NCBI GenBank assembly: GCA_002917075.1
Contig: NTMA01000011.1
Coordinates: 372,001-436,000, forward strand
DNA: 64,000 nucleotides
Reading direction: 5' to 3'
Source: Hawksworthiomyces lignivorus
Lineage: Eukaryota > Ascomycota > Sordariomycetes > Ophiostomatales > Ophiostomataceae
Of this stretch, positions 47,304-58,168 are shown in pieces. The translations under genes were made by a program, and so were the position numbers. Position 1 is the first letter of the stretch. Each line of letters begins with the position of its first letter. The notes under the pieces are model-generated. The model was not told where the DNA came from. It worked only from the letters and a program-made list of their open reading frames with translations, and ran no database searches.

Positions 47304-48575
47304 TCAAAACGTACGGGTCAGGGAACCACTCTCCGTAACAACTTGAAATGAGCCCTGGGATGAAGACGGATCAAGCCTCAAAAGTCCAGCGTCGTGTACT
47401 CTAGAATATGTCTTGTCGTGTGGGCCAACAGCAGCAAGAATTAATCCTGGACGACTGGCAAAATCATCCTCGTAGCCACAATCGAGAATTCCTATCCAGT
47501 AGTCATCCCTACCGCCGTGCGTGACCAGACATTGGCACATATATATGTTCGTCGTGATCCACTTTGGGTTTAGAATCATGGGCGATCGCAGGTGCCCGCT
47601 GAGCATACCCAGTTGCTGCATCACCTGCTCCGTGCCAATGATATTCGTGGCTGTGAAGGAAGACGGCGACTCGGCCAGGAGATGCCGGTTTTCTTTCCAC
47701 GGCTTTTGCGATGTACTGGAGACGAAAATGTCATACGCAAGTATTGACTGGTCATCCGATTTTTTGATGATCTCTTCTTGCAATCGGATGAACGCCTTCC
47801 CGCCTTCGCCATAAAGCAGTGGCATGTTGACATTGAAAAGACCCAAAAGACAGTATGCTAGGTCTTCGACGCGTTTAGTCGTGCGATGGCTTAGCCACGA
47901 CATCTTTTGTGCGGCGCTGTATTTCCCCAAGATGCTCAACAACTTGTCTGGCGTATTGCACCCAGGTGCGACGCACATGCCTCCCCGCATAAGATGAGAG
48001 CGCCTCCCAGGGGCAGGACATGCTTCCAGATATTTTCTGTTCAAAATAGTACCAGAGATGCCGGTGATCTTGGTTAGCATTGATTGTGACGCCGCGTGAT
48101 TCCGCTCCCCGAGTTTCTTCCACTCGAAATCGTAGAAGACAACCTCGGGGGGTGCGATAAGTTCCTGTAAGGTCCAGCCGCGTTTAAACCACCGGCTCCG
48201 GTGCAAATTTTTCGTCCACCCGAGCCTCGTGACGTCTTCAAGATATGCGTAGCAAACTTCCGCTTGGCGGTACCACTGGAACATGGAGTTTATGGCCTCA
48301 GATAGCTCAGCACTGCTGGTCTTGTCGATGCAACACGTGTCGACCCATATGAACTTGTAGCCGTCCATCCGCGCCTGGTGGCAACTCCGCTCCAGCTTCT
48401 TAAAGCCAGCCTTGTGCTTAGGCAATGGTAGAGACTCATTGCAGATGTCGCTGAAAAGTACTTCATCTGACTCGTTACCCCATGTATGAGACAGAATTGC
48501 ATAGCTAGGGATCTCGATGCTCTCGTGGTTTTCGAAAGACATGAGCCGAAGCGTGGCAGTATGCAGTAACCGCAT
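47304..48575 (-). CDS. HET-domain (heterokaryon incompatibility) protein
   Basis: An intronless gene of 423 residues from the ATG at 48575; an upstream in-frame ATG is non-conserved. The HET domain occupies about residues 20-170. It shows YAILSHTWG, GYKFIWVDTCCIDKTSSAELSEAINSM given in parts, CYAYLEDV, and WFKRGWTLQELIAP, the canonical order of the domain. It continues with the usual AAQKMSWLSHRTTKRVEDLAYCLLG and YGEGGKAFIRLQEEI segments. HET proteins trigger cell death when genetically different hyphae fuse, and many act in fungal innate-immunity-like recognition. There is no NACHT, ankyrin or WD40 extension, so this is the short HET-only form. The partner and trigger are unknown. Confidence 0.92.
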   Translation of the reverse strand: MRLLHTATLRLMSFENHESIEIPSYAILSHTWGNESDEVLFSDICNESLPLPKHKAGFKKLERSCHQARMDGYKFIWVDTCCIDKTSSAELSEAINSMFQWYRQAEVCYAYLEDVTRLGWTKNLHRSRWFKRGWTLQELIAPPEVVFYDFEWKKLGERNHAASQSMLTKITGISGTILNRKYLEACPAPGRRSHLMRGGMCVAPGCNTPDKLLSILGKYSAAQKMSWLSHRTTKRVEDLAYCLLGLFNVNMPLLYGEGGKAFIRLQEEIIKKSDDQSILAYDIFVSSTSQKPWKENRHLLAESPSSFTATNIIGTEQVMQQLGMLSGHLRSPMILNPKWITTNIYMCQCLVTHGGRDDYWIGILDCGYEDDFASRPGLILAAVGPHDKTYSRVHDAGLLRLDPSSSQGSFQVVTESGSLTRTF

Positions 48576-49523
48576 CTTACGTGTTGGCACTTGATTTGCG
48601 TCTTTGCGCAAAAGCGACGGAACATTTGAACCACAGATACTTCATTGCCTAACATCCGGTGTGTTATTCACGAACCACTGCGTGTGGCGGTGCTCGTCAC
48701 ATCTTACCCGGCACGATGTCTTTAATGGCTCGCCGTTGCTACCCCGCCTTTCTTCTGCTTCCACTACCTACATATCTTTTGCATGTTTTTTCTGGTTCAC
48801 ATCGACTGAAACTCAACAGCTTCTATGGTGATAGGATGTGTGACGATAGGCGCTCCGACTACCAAAGAAATTACTATATAAAATGAAGGGGCTTTAGAGC
48901 TAAGAGAATGTAGGAAAAGGCCAAAGAAAACAAAGGTAGAATAATTACTTGGAATCATTCCAAGGATCGTATTAATAGGTGTTTCGTCTCCTTCGTTTTG
49001 CCTTGATAGTCTGCCTGCCTCGCTCTTAGTATAAAGTGAGTTAGTTTGACATATAGGGAAATATTGTTTGGCCCGTTGTTTAGTGTGGGTTCTGCGGGTT
49101 AGCTTAAAGGACTATCTGAATCACAGTCAAGATAACTTCGCCGACTGCGGTTTGACACAAGACCGTAACACCACCTATTTCTCTGAAACTATGAGCATCA
49201 CTTCCATTAACATGAAAGTGATGGGTTACAAGCTCGATCTTGGTTATCACTAAAAAGTTATGCTAAGCTAGAGAAATTAGACATTGCCAACTAGATGCGA
49301 GAAGTTGACTGTCCGGAAGCTATGCACTACATGAAACATTTCTTCTTGCAGAGATTTAGTCTCCAGCAATGGTTCATGCCCCGAAGAGATTTGGAAGAGC
49401 TCTATTCATATCGTACAATGCTATATCTAGGAATGCCTGCCATGCCGTGGCTCTATGATAAAACAAACTTTTGCGCGCGACTCTATATTTCTGAGAGAGG
49501 AGCGTCTCTTTTTTAACAGTCCT
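48576..49523. other. Intergenic boundary between accessory island and catabolic block
   Basis: About 950 bp, AT-rich. It contains the HET promoter and the 3' flank of the DenD-like gene. No supported gene. Confidence 0.5.
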
Positions 49524-50483
49524 TTACTTGGAAGCCTCCAGCGTCTCCTTGTAGTCCTTGACGGAGTTGACAAACGAGGTGTCCTGCTTCATGCCCAGAG
49601 ACAGGGCCAGGCTGTTGTCAAAGTCGTCCGCCCACGAGTACAGCGTGGAGTGGATCTCAGGGACCTCCTTCTCCTCGACGAGCGCCAGCGCCTCCTTGCC
49701 GCCGACGGCCTCGAGGGCGTCGAGCATCTGCTGCACGGTGACGGCGAAGCCGGGCATGTTGACGGAGCGGCGGTGGGCGGGCAGGGCGTCGCGGGGCAGG
49801 CGCAGGGCGACCTGGATGTTGTGGACGAGCGTCTTGGGCGAGCTCATCCAGTGGCGCCAGGCGCGGTCCTTGAGGGGGATGACGCACTTTTGGCCGTTGA
49901 GCGGCTCGCGGATGACGCCGGACAGGAAGCTGGAGATGGCGGCGCTGGGGGCGCCGGGGCGCACGGAGATGGTGGGGAAGCGCAGCGAGAAGCCGTTGAT
50001 GAGGCCGCGGCGCGTGTAGTCGTTGATGAGCGTCTCGCAGATGACCTTTTGGCAGCCGTACGACATCTCGGGCGCGGGGATGTCGTCCTCGGTGACGCCT
50101 AGCTTGGGCACAGGCCGCCCGTAGACGGCCTCGCTCGAGGCGTACAGCACGCGCGCGCCGGGGCACGTCTTGGCCACGCGGTCGATCACCGCCCGCGTGG
50201 CGTCCATGTTGACGCGGTAGCCCAGGTCCAGGTTTGCCTCGGCGCCCGATGACATGATGCCGTGGAACAGCAGCACGGCATCCAGGTCGGCCGTCACAAC
50301 GGAGGCGGCGTCCTCGTACAGGTCCGCCTTGACGCATTTGGCCTGCTCTGGGTGCTTGGAGCCGGCAGGGACGGTCGGCTCGATAATGTCTGTGAGCACA
50401 AGCTCGTTGCTGGCATCCTCAAACAGAGCCTTGGCCGTGATCTGGCCGATGAAGCCAGCGGCGCCGGTAATGAGAACCTTCAT
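49524..50483 (-). CDS. DenD-type NAD-dependent epimerase/dehydratase-family dehydrogenase
   Basis: A single exon of 319 residues. It is an extended short-chain dehydrogenase with the NAD motif GAAGFIG at residues 7-13, Asp at the end of strand 2 (LTDI), and LYASS with the catalytic Tyr-x3-Lys as SYGCQK. The features FHGIMSSGAEANLDLGYRVN, FPTISVRPGAPSAAISSF and IREPLNGQ are hallmarks of the DenD group. The bacterial prototype oxidises D-erythronate at C2 to 2-oxo-D-erythronate. Substrate chain length may differ in fungi. The gene is divergent from the PhyH-type oxygenase and opens a block of catabolic genes. The conserved start MKVLITGAAGF places the ATG at 50483, not at an upstream in-frame ATG at 50600. 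Confidence 0.9.
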   Translation of the reverse strand: MKVLITGAAGFIGQITAKALFEDASNELVLTDIIEPTVPAGSKHPEQAKCVKADLYEDAASVVTADLDAVLLFHGIMSSGAEANLDLGYRVNMDATRAVIDRVAKTCPGARVLYASSEAVYGRPVPKLGVTEDDIPAPEMSYGCQKVICETLINDYTRRGLINGFSLRFPTISVRPGAPSAAISSFLSGVIREPLNGQKCVIPLKDRAWRHWMSSPKTLVHNIQVALRLPRDALPAHRRSVNMPGFAVTVQQMLDALEAVGGKEALALVEEKEVPEIHSTLYSWADDFDNSLALSLGMKQDTSFVNSVKDYKETLEASK

Positions 50484-51016
50484 GATGGATGGAGGAGGTG
50501 GTGTAAGTCCTTGTCTAGGTCTGTCTGGGGTCGTGTGTAATTGGCTGCAAGTGGCTATAGCTTCCCGCTTCGTACTAGTGACGTGTTCTGTCCTGGGCAA
50601 TGCTATTCAGGTTTCGCTGGTCCCGTGGGTTCTCATGCGGCCGTCTAATACCACTTTGCTGTGTTGCGGCGCCGCGACACCGGCAGAAAGCATCCGCGCT
50701 AACGCATCAGCGGCGGGACATCTTTGCTCGAAAAAAGAAAATGCCCCAGATGGGGCAAAACTAGCGCCGGCGCAATGACAAACCGGTGGCGTCGGCGTGA
50801 GAATTTGCTTTATCGTCACATGATGGGTTGCAACGATGGAGAGCAAACCGGAGGATGTCAGAGGGCATATAAACGAAACGAAAGTGTTCTTGCGGAGGGA
50901 TAGAGAGCCTTTGCGTTTTTTTTTTTATTACCTTGTACTACAAAGAGACTAGCATCAACTCTACAGCCTTTTCCGGAAACGAAATTTAGTTTTATTGAAT
51001 TTTAAAATTGTTCGCC
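50484..51016. promoter_or_regulatory. Shared DenD-like / PhyH-like promoter
   Basis: A 533-bp divergent promoter. TATAAA at 50868-50873 lies 144 bp before the PhyH-type start. A palindromic TTTCCGGAAA lies at about 50970-50979. GC-rich CGG/CCG words around 50660-50790 (CGGCGCCGCG, CACCGGCAG, GCGCCGGCGC) could bind Zn2Cys6 proteins such as the one at 53705. Confidence 0.55.
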
Positions 51017-52100
51017 ATGCCGTCGGCTTCCGTCAGAGAGAGCAGCAGCTTTAAGTGAGTCCTTCCTTATCTCAAAGCCGTGCAGTGAAAAGCACAGATA
51101 TAACGGCTCCTATACACATAAGTTGCACGTGTTGAGAACACCAGGCTGACAAAACTCAAGGATCCAGAACCCCGGAGAGGGCTGGCTGGACGAGCTGGAG
51201 AAGAAGGGATACGCGGTGGTGCGGGGCGCCGTGTCGCCGGAGCGGGCCAAGTACTACCAGCAGAAGGCGTTTGAGTGGCTGAAGTCGTTCGACCCCAGCC
51301 TGGACCTGGAGGACCCGTCGACGTGGAAGGACGCGAAGCTGCCGCTGCAGACGGACAAGAACACATACGAGCACTACAGCGTGGTGCACGAGAAGTTTAT
51401 GTGGGAGGCGCGCATGGAGCCCAAGGTGCTGGAGGCGTTTGCGCAGATCTGGGGCACGGACGAGCTGCTGGTGTCGTTTGACTCGCTCAATGTGACGCTG
51501 CCGAACCTGAAGCCGATCCGGGCGCCGTGGCCGCACGTGGACCAGGCGCCGCGGAAGCGCGGCATGCACTGCATCCAGGGCATCATCAACCTGAGCCACG
51601 CGGGGCCCGAGGACGGCTCGCTGTGCGTCATGGACGGCTCGTCGGCGCTGGTGGAGGAGTTCTTCGACACCATGACGGACCCGGCCGACTGGGAGTGGAA
51701 GGACAACCGCTACTTTGACGACAAGGACATGGCCTGGTTCACCAAGCGCGGCGTCAAGCCCATCCGCATCGAGGTCGCGCCCGGCGACCTCATCCTGTGG
51801 GACTCGCGCTGCATCCACTGGGGCGGCGAGCCCACGGAGAAGAGCAACACCATCCGCACCGTCATCTACGCCGCCTACGCGCCGGCCAAGCTGGCCACCG
51901 CCGAGGCCCTGGCCGAGAAGCGCCGCGTCTTCGAGGCCAACGGCGCCACCACCCACTGGCCGCACACCAACATCAAGCTGCGCGACCTGCAGGCCCGCTA
52001 CCCCGACGGCACGCCGGATCCGCGCAACCGCTCCCAGCCGCTGGAGCCCGCCGAGAAGACGGATCAGCTGCTGAAGCTGGCCGGCATCAAGGCCTACTAA
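51017..52100 (+). CDS. PhyH-family Fe(II)/2-oxoglutarate dioxygenase
   Basis: Two exons, 51017-51054 and 51161-52100, giving 325 residues. This is a phytanoyl-CoA-dioxygenase-like double-stranded beta-helix protein. It opens with GYAVVRGAVSPE, the usual start of the fold. The iron ligands are His and Asp in PWPHVDQ and the distal His in CIHWGG, spaced as in the family. RTVIYAAYAP after the distal His supplies the region that binds 2-oxoglutarate. Fungal members act on small molecules, both secondary metabolites and nutrients. Linked to a DenD-like dehydrogenase, an aldolase and a 2-hydroxyacid dehydrogenase, it may hydroxylate or oxidatively cleave a substituted sugar acid; this is inference. 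Very high GC3, as in the DenD-like gene. Confidence 0.9.
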
Positions 52101-53704
52101 GCTGTCGGCTGTTTGTGTATATGAGAATGTATATGAGATTGTGTATGAAAAAAAAAAAATAAAGAGACGTGGTGGCTGTCTCATAGCAGCACAGCCACGG
52201 TCTTCTTTCTGCTGATGATCACTCATTTAACCTACCTGTATCTTACGAAAACAAAATTGATATAATAATTACTTTGTCTCTCTTTAATAATAATTTTACC
52301 TGGACGACAACGTGAGAAGCAAGAACAGAACCGGAACAGAATAGATTCTGATTTGCAATAGTATTTGTGTCGAACAAGCAAAACAGAAACCTATAGACGA
52401 CTCCGAGACTCAGGTCGACAGTCTCTAGGGCACGCCGATGAACCCGACAAAGAAGTACGATCCTGTGCCAGTGTCCACAAGGGCAAGGAGACTACGAAAG
52501 CCGGCATCACCGAAGCCCTCAATAACTTCGGCACCACCGGCAAGCCTTGAAACTATTACTTCTATTCTCTTCTACTACGTCTTACAAGGGAGAACGTACG
52601 CGCGTTTCTCTGGGGTTTACAAGACATATTTCATAAAGAAATAATAACAGTCTATTTCTATAAATGGCCTGACACCAGAAAAAAGGGTGAGAATAACTAT
52701 GATTTCTTGGAACTATATTTCAGGTTGGAACACGTTATAAGCGCTTCCCTCCCCAGCAGACTCCCCAGCAGACCACCCAGACTGATTACAGACAAAAAAC
52801 ACCCACAGCGGAAGTAGAAGGAATTACATACCCTTCTTCGTAGAGCAGATGACATGACTGATCAAGGCCACCCAATCTTTGCTGAAAAATTGCCGTGTAT
52901 ACTTAACAAGAAAACCCATTTTGCTTTCATTTCTTCTAGAATGTTTTTTTCTTTTCACATTTTCTTGGCCCAGAAGTAATTTTCTAATTCCGAGGGTCCC
53001 ATCCATAATCTGCTTAAATGTGTTCCAGGATCAGAAAGTGCATGCGCTAAAAGGAACACTCCAACAGCCCAGACCCACCTGTAGCACCTCCTGATCTGGG
53101 GAGAGAAGCCTGACTCGAAGGCGCTGTGGGACTGGCCCGGAAGGACAGATTTTCCCCTCATTCCAGCTGGCTACACCTTCTAATCGTAGAGTGGCGTGTC
53201 ATGCCCACACTAAACCGCATCGATTCCCCCGCACGCGGCTTACAGTGCCCTATTCTCCAACTCTCCAACGCATCCTCACTCACTTCCCTTCCCCCTGTAA
53301 GATACGCTACAGGAACTGTTGAGCCGTACGGAATTTTGTACCCACTGCCACCATATGACGCCTATTACTACCGATTTTTAGCCACGCAACTAGCTTCTGT
53401 CTCTTCTTTTCCTCGGTAACGCACGCCCTCATAACACTGCATCTTGTGTTACGCTTCCACGGCTGAATGCCCAGGAGACAAGGACGCCCGTTTATGGTCC
53501 ATTTCAATCATCTGTCTTGAGATGCCTGTTCAGACAAGCGATGGAGGCGACTCCGAAGCTGGCGACGACATTCGTCGGCGATTGCGAAAGCAAGCGAGAA
53601 TGATGTCCAAAACGTAGGATCAAATAAACCCAAGAGAAAAAAGAAAAAAAGAAACCTAGATTGGAATCTTAGCTGCATTCATTTTTTCCCTTGATCTGGT
53701 ATCC
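52101..53704. other. 1.6-kb intergenic region
   Basis: AT-rich between two GC-rich genes. At 52420-52550 there is a 40-codon stretch with coding-like composition (GHADEPDKEVRSCASVHKG, then ALNNFGTTGKP and a stop) but no ATG. It may be the last exon of a small gene or a relic. A short direct repeat, CCCCAGCAGAC, occurs twice at about 52753-52773. The Zn2Cys6 promoter is at the right end. Confidence 0.45.
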
Positions 53705-55891
53705 ATGCCTCTAACAGCACAACTCCACAGGTGCGAGAGTTGCAAAGCAAAAAAGTCGCGATGTGACAGCTCCCGTCCGCAGTGCGACGCATGTCGCCGA
53801 AAAGGTATGTCAAATCTCCTGTTGCTAGGTGGAATTTGACACCTCGTCCTCTCGTCTCACCTCATCTCACCAATTATCAGGCATCTCGTGTATATATAAG
53901 GAGAGGGGCCAACCTGGCTTGCGGCCGGGCTACGGAAAGGCCGTGGAGAGCCGGCTATCTCTGCTGGAAGAGAACATGGAGAAGATGTCGCAGTCTATCC
54001 AGGATGTTCTGCAGCATGTGCAAGCCAGTGCTGCCGCTGCGCTAGCCAACAACCACCCTTCGTATGGCGGCGGCCCAGGCGAGCCCTCCCCGGAGCACCC
54101 GCCACCACCGCCGCAGGTCGTCTGCCATGCGACGCCGGCTTCACTGCCGCTACCAGAGCCCGTAGCAGAGCAGCCAGTGGCGGTGTCGGCATACGGCGAG
54201 ATGCCGCCGCTGATGAACAGCATGGCGACGCCGCTGGACATGGCGGGCGGCGGCGTCGGGGCGGCGTCGCTGGTGGACCCGACGCTGCCGCCGCGGGCGG
54301 TGCTGGACGAGCTGGTGGAGCTCTTCTTCAAGAACGTGTACGCGTGGGCGCCGCTGTTCCACCAGGCGACGTTCCAGTCGAGCGCGCTGGCGCCGGACCG
54401 GCAGCTGCTGCTGCACGGCATGGTCGTGCTGGGCTTCCGCTTCTGGACCAAGCCGGAGCCGCCGCCGGCCGTGCGCGAGAGCCACGTCAAGGTGTCGCGC
54501 GAGAAGCTGCTGGTCCAGGCCATCAACTCGACGTCGCTGGCCGCCTTCCAGGCGCTGGCCCTGCTCGCCATCGACGCCGTCGGCGACGGGCCCGGCCCCC
54601 GCACCTGGAACATCATGGCCATGCTGGTCGCCTGCGCCCGCCAGCTGCACCTCGACCACAGCCCCTCGCTCAGCGTCGACGGCAGCGGCAGCGCCGGCGC
54701 CGGCGCGGCGGCGGCGGCCGCCGCCGGTGGGCGCTCGTCGCTCGTCACCAACGAGGACCCCGAGAGCAACGCCAGTTTGTCGGCCATCGAGGTCGAGGAG
54801 AAGCGCCGCCTCTTCTGGACCATCTACAGCCTCGACCGCTTCTCCAGCGTCTCGCTCGGCCAGTCCAGCTCCATCGACAGCCGCCGCATCCGCCTGCAGT
54901 ACCCGGCCCGCGACTACGACTGGGGCCAGAGCGTCCCGCTCGAGTGGTTCCAGGGCTCCCCGCCCGTCCGCCCCGCCCTCGTCCAGTACCCCGTCAACCT
55001 CTGGCAGTACTACATCGACATCCTCGCCCTCGTCGACCAGTCCAACCAGCTCCTCGTCCAGCCCATGAACCTCTCCCTGCCCGCCCAGTGCCAGGAGTGG
55101 CAGAGCAAGTTCCGCCGCCTCGACATCCTCAGCATGACCTGGTTCGAGAACCTGCCCATCGAGGTCCGCGACCCCCCCGCCACCTTCGACCCCATGTGGC
55201 ACATCCTGCACGCCACGTTCTATCTGTACGTCCTGCATTTCTCTTCTCCCGTAGCAGCTTAGTTTTTATTTTGAAGCCTACGTTCCGATTCCCTTCTAAC
55301 TGATACAGTATAAACATCCGCATGTACACGGTCGCCGCATTCCCTGCCACGGCCTCGCCATATATGAGGCCGTCGCCGTCCGCGCGGAGCCAGCTACGGG
55401 AGTCTGTGGAAAAAGTCGCCTGCTTGGCTGCTACGCTGCAGCCAGAGCAGGTCAGCCAGCTGGGTCCCATGTTTGCCTTTGTGGTGTGGGTAGCGGCCAG
55501 GAGCATGATCATCTTGTGGACGACGGGCCACGAGGCTACCTACGGCAGCCTGATGCCGGCAGACCTGACAACGCTGCTCCGCTGCCTCAACCAGTCAGCG
55601 CTGTATTGGCCCTGCGCCGAATGCTACGCCGACATCATCCAGCTCATCTTAGATACAAAGAACAATCCGGGAGGACCCACAGGCATTGACATCTTCAACG
55701 ATACCCGCCGCACAGCCTACGGTCTCCGGAGCAGGCTTGGCAAAATTGCTAGCCCCAGGTTTACCAGAGACCTGTTCACCACTGCCGACGACTTCTTTGA
55801 TGGCGTCTTTGCAGGTCTCGTCGAAATGCCTCCCACTTCTCAGCTAGGATTGATCAATCCTTCACCAGATTTCGACAGAGACTGGCTATGA
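53705..55891 (+). CDS. Zn2Cys6 transcription factor of the catabolic block
   Basis: Three exons, 53705-53804, 53881-55225 and 55309-55891, giving 675 residues. The zinc cluster CESCKAKKSRCDSSRPQCDAC, followed by RRKGISC, is split by the first intron. A coiled-coil dimerisation segment follows (ESRLSLLEENMEKMSQS), then a Pro/Gly/Ala-rich linker with GC-rich codons. The fungal_trans domain has the landmarks ELFFKNVYAWAPLFHQATFQ, EKRRLFWTIYSLDRFSSVSLGQ, and TFYLINIRMYTVAAFP across the exon 2/3 junction. Three exons of the DNA-binding part are joined in correct phase with GTATGT and GTACGT donors. It sits in the middle of the block and converges with the 2-hydroxyacid dehydrogenase gene (174 bp between stops). 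It is the likely pathway-specific activator; this is inference. Confidence 0.92.
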
Positions 55892-56065
55892 TCAAACTAC
55901 GCCCGCCAATATTTTGCTGCAGGTCATTTATTTTTATTATTTCTCACTTTCCATCCTCTGCACGGCGTTTTGAAAGGCTCCAGAGTCACAAGAGCTTCAA
56001 GAGTCTACTGGATCTGATCTCATTTCTCATTCATTTATTTTTATCTATTGCTTTATTATTGTATA

Positions 56066-57411
56066 TTACAAGAGGTGTTGCTGTTCTGGGACCGTGCTGA
56101 CAAGCTTTCCTGATGTCAACGCTGAGCGAACATTGCTGATGGCCAGTTCTTCCATTTTTGTTTTTGTCTGTATACTTGTGCGTTAGTCAAAAGCCACGGT
56201 ATGATGAATTGAACGTATCCTTTCTCTTATTTTGCTTTCTTTGTCTTTGCCTTACCTCTACTGTGGATGTACCCATGTGCGGCAGCAGGCAGACACGCGG
56301 ATTTGCCACAAGCGATGGGTGGATATTGGGCTCGCTCTGGTAGACGTCGAGTCCGACCGACGAGACGATGCCGTCATCGATGGCCTTTGCCAGTGCCTCT
56401 TCGTCGAGAACGCCGCCCCGCGCCGTGTTGACGATGACGATGCCGCGCTTCATCTTATTGAACTCGGCCGTGGAGATGATGTTGCGGGTTTTGGCCTAGC
56501 ATCATTCACAGGGCAAATGTTAGCATGACGTGGAAAAGACAAGACTAGCCTCGGTCCGAGGCGCGCGTGAGCGCGAAGGACACTGACATTCAGAGGCAGG
56601 TTGAGGCTGAGGACGTCGCTGCGGGCCAGCAGCTCGTCGAAGCTGACGTACTCGGCGCCGTCGGCCAGGTCGTCGCTGAGGCGGGTGCGGTTGTGGTAGA
56701 TGGTGGTCATGCCGAAGAGGGCCATCTTCCTCTTGAGGCAGCGGCCGATGCCGCCGAGGCCGAGGATGCCCAGCACCTTGCCCTCCGGGTCGTGGCCCAG
56801 CGGCTCCGGCGGCACCAGGCCCGTCCAGGTGCGGTTGCGGATGGCCATGATGCCGTTGTTGAACTCGCGCAGGGCGGCCAGGATCAGGAACACGGCCGTG
56901 TCGGCCGTGGCCTCGTCGACCACCTTGGGGCAGTTGGACACGAAGATGCCGCGGCGCGTGCAGGCGTCGACGTCGATGCTGTCGTAGCCCGCGCCGTTGT
57001 GCGCCAAAAACTTGACGCTGCTCGGCAGCGCCTGGATCAGCTCCTCGTCGAACTTGCCCGTCACCGACATGCTGTGCGGCGCCCGGTCGAAGATGGCCAC
57101 CACGCCGTCCAGCTTGCCGCTGCGGCACTCCTCGAGCAGCTCGGATCTAGATGTGGCCGATGCCGTCACGAGATCGGCAAACTCTGCCAGGGCCTGCCAA
57201 GACGCCGTGGCACTGCGAGAACACGACGGCGATTAGACCAAGAACGGTTAGAGCAGAGTAGAGGGGCGCTGTAGAGGCCCGGGGAAAGGGAGCCACCCAG
57301 GCTGGACCAGGGGGGGAGGGAGAGAGGGGAACATGGGGAAAGATTTTCCAAACATGAGACAGGTGAGACGAACTGGTCAATTCTTCCTAAGAGCAAAGCT
57401 TTGGGCTTCAT
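56066..57411 (-). CDS. D-isomer-specific 2-hydroxyacid dehydrogenase
   Basis: Four exons, 57374-57411, 56588-57212, 56256-56495 and 56066-56167, giving 334 residues. The catalytic domain starts MKPKALLLGRIDHA across the first junction. The NAD(P)-binding domain has LGILGLGGIGRCLKRK, that is GxGxxG. The catalytic Arg is in VNTARGGVLDEEAL, the Glu is about 30 residues later in DVYQSEP, and the His is in LLPHMGTST; all three catalytic residues are present. The group includes glyoxylate and hydroxypyruvate reductases, and the fungal branch reduces short 2-oxoacids in the cytosol. In this block it could reduce the 2-oxoacid released by the aldolase. The short first and last exons are easy to miss but keep the frame and the conserved ends (SNVRSALTSGKL). 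Confidence 0.92.
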
Positions 57412-58168
57412 GGTGCTATTGTGGCAAGGCCGGTGATAATCGATGTGCAAGTTGACTCAAGGACTCAAAAGCACACACTGTATAATCGTAGCCCTCTATA
57501 CTTTCACAGCCACCGCAGGTGAAAGCGACGAGATCTGGGAGGTGTGGTTATAAGCCAATATCTCGGCCTAGCAGCGGTTCCGGCTTATGTCATTCGGTAA
57601 TTTTTGCGGCAAGTCAACACGCCGTAAGAGTTGAAGCATTCTATGTCTTTCCTTTTACGTACGAACGCGTCTAACCAAGATGCCTTAGTCTTCTATGCCT
57701 GTGGCCGTTAGCTTGGTCTTAGACCCGCCAAGAGTCTCTCGGAGATGCAGTACGGCGGAATAATGAACCGCAAGGACGCTCTGTGGGTCTTCTTAGCGCA
57801 GCAAAAAGACTTCACGAGACCAGGAGTGCACCATCATTTCGCCGGAATTTGGCATGGCGATGGAGCATCAGTTCCGGCTTGACTCGCGACTGCGCAGCTG
57901 TGGAGAGGAGGTTTATGGAATCAGCTGAGGACGCAGCTTTTGGAACAGTCTCGTGCCGGACAAAGAAGTGAATTGAGGAGTGGGAGAAAGGATGTCGAGG
58001 AAAGAATGATTACAAGACACGAACTTGGATAAAATAAAATAAAGCAAAATAAGAGAATGCAAAAAGAGTAATAACATGTCTATTAGTTCTATATTGGTCT
58101 ACATAGGATGGTGGGTATGAAGTTCAAGTGTGTTTGTCGCTTGCCAACAGTCTCCTTCTTACTCCATT
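57412..58168. other. Intergenic region with repeated TTCCGG
   Basis: Promoter of the 2-hydroxyacid dehydrogenase and 3' flank of the aldolase. Two copies of GTTCCGGCTT lie at about 57566-57575 and 57870-57879. No gene. Confidence 0.5.

Noticed and set aside
51156..52226. 356-codon minus-strand frame opposite the PhyH-like gene
   Set aside because: Antisense shadow of a GC-rich exon. The plus-strand frame has the conserved iron ligands.
54150..55238. 362-codon minus-strand frame opposite the Zn2Cys6 gene
   Set aside because: Antisense shadow of GC-rich exon 2. The plus strand encodes the conserved regulator domain.
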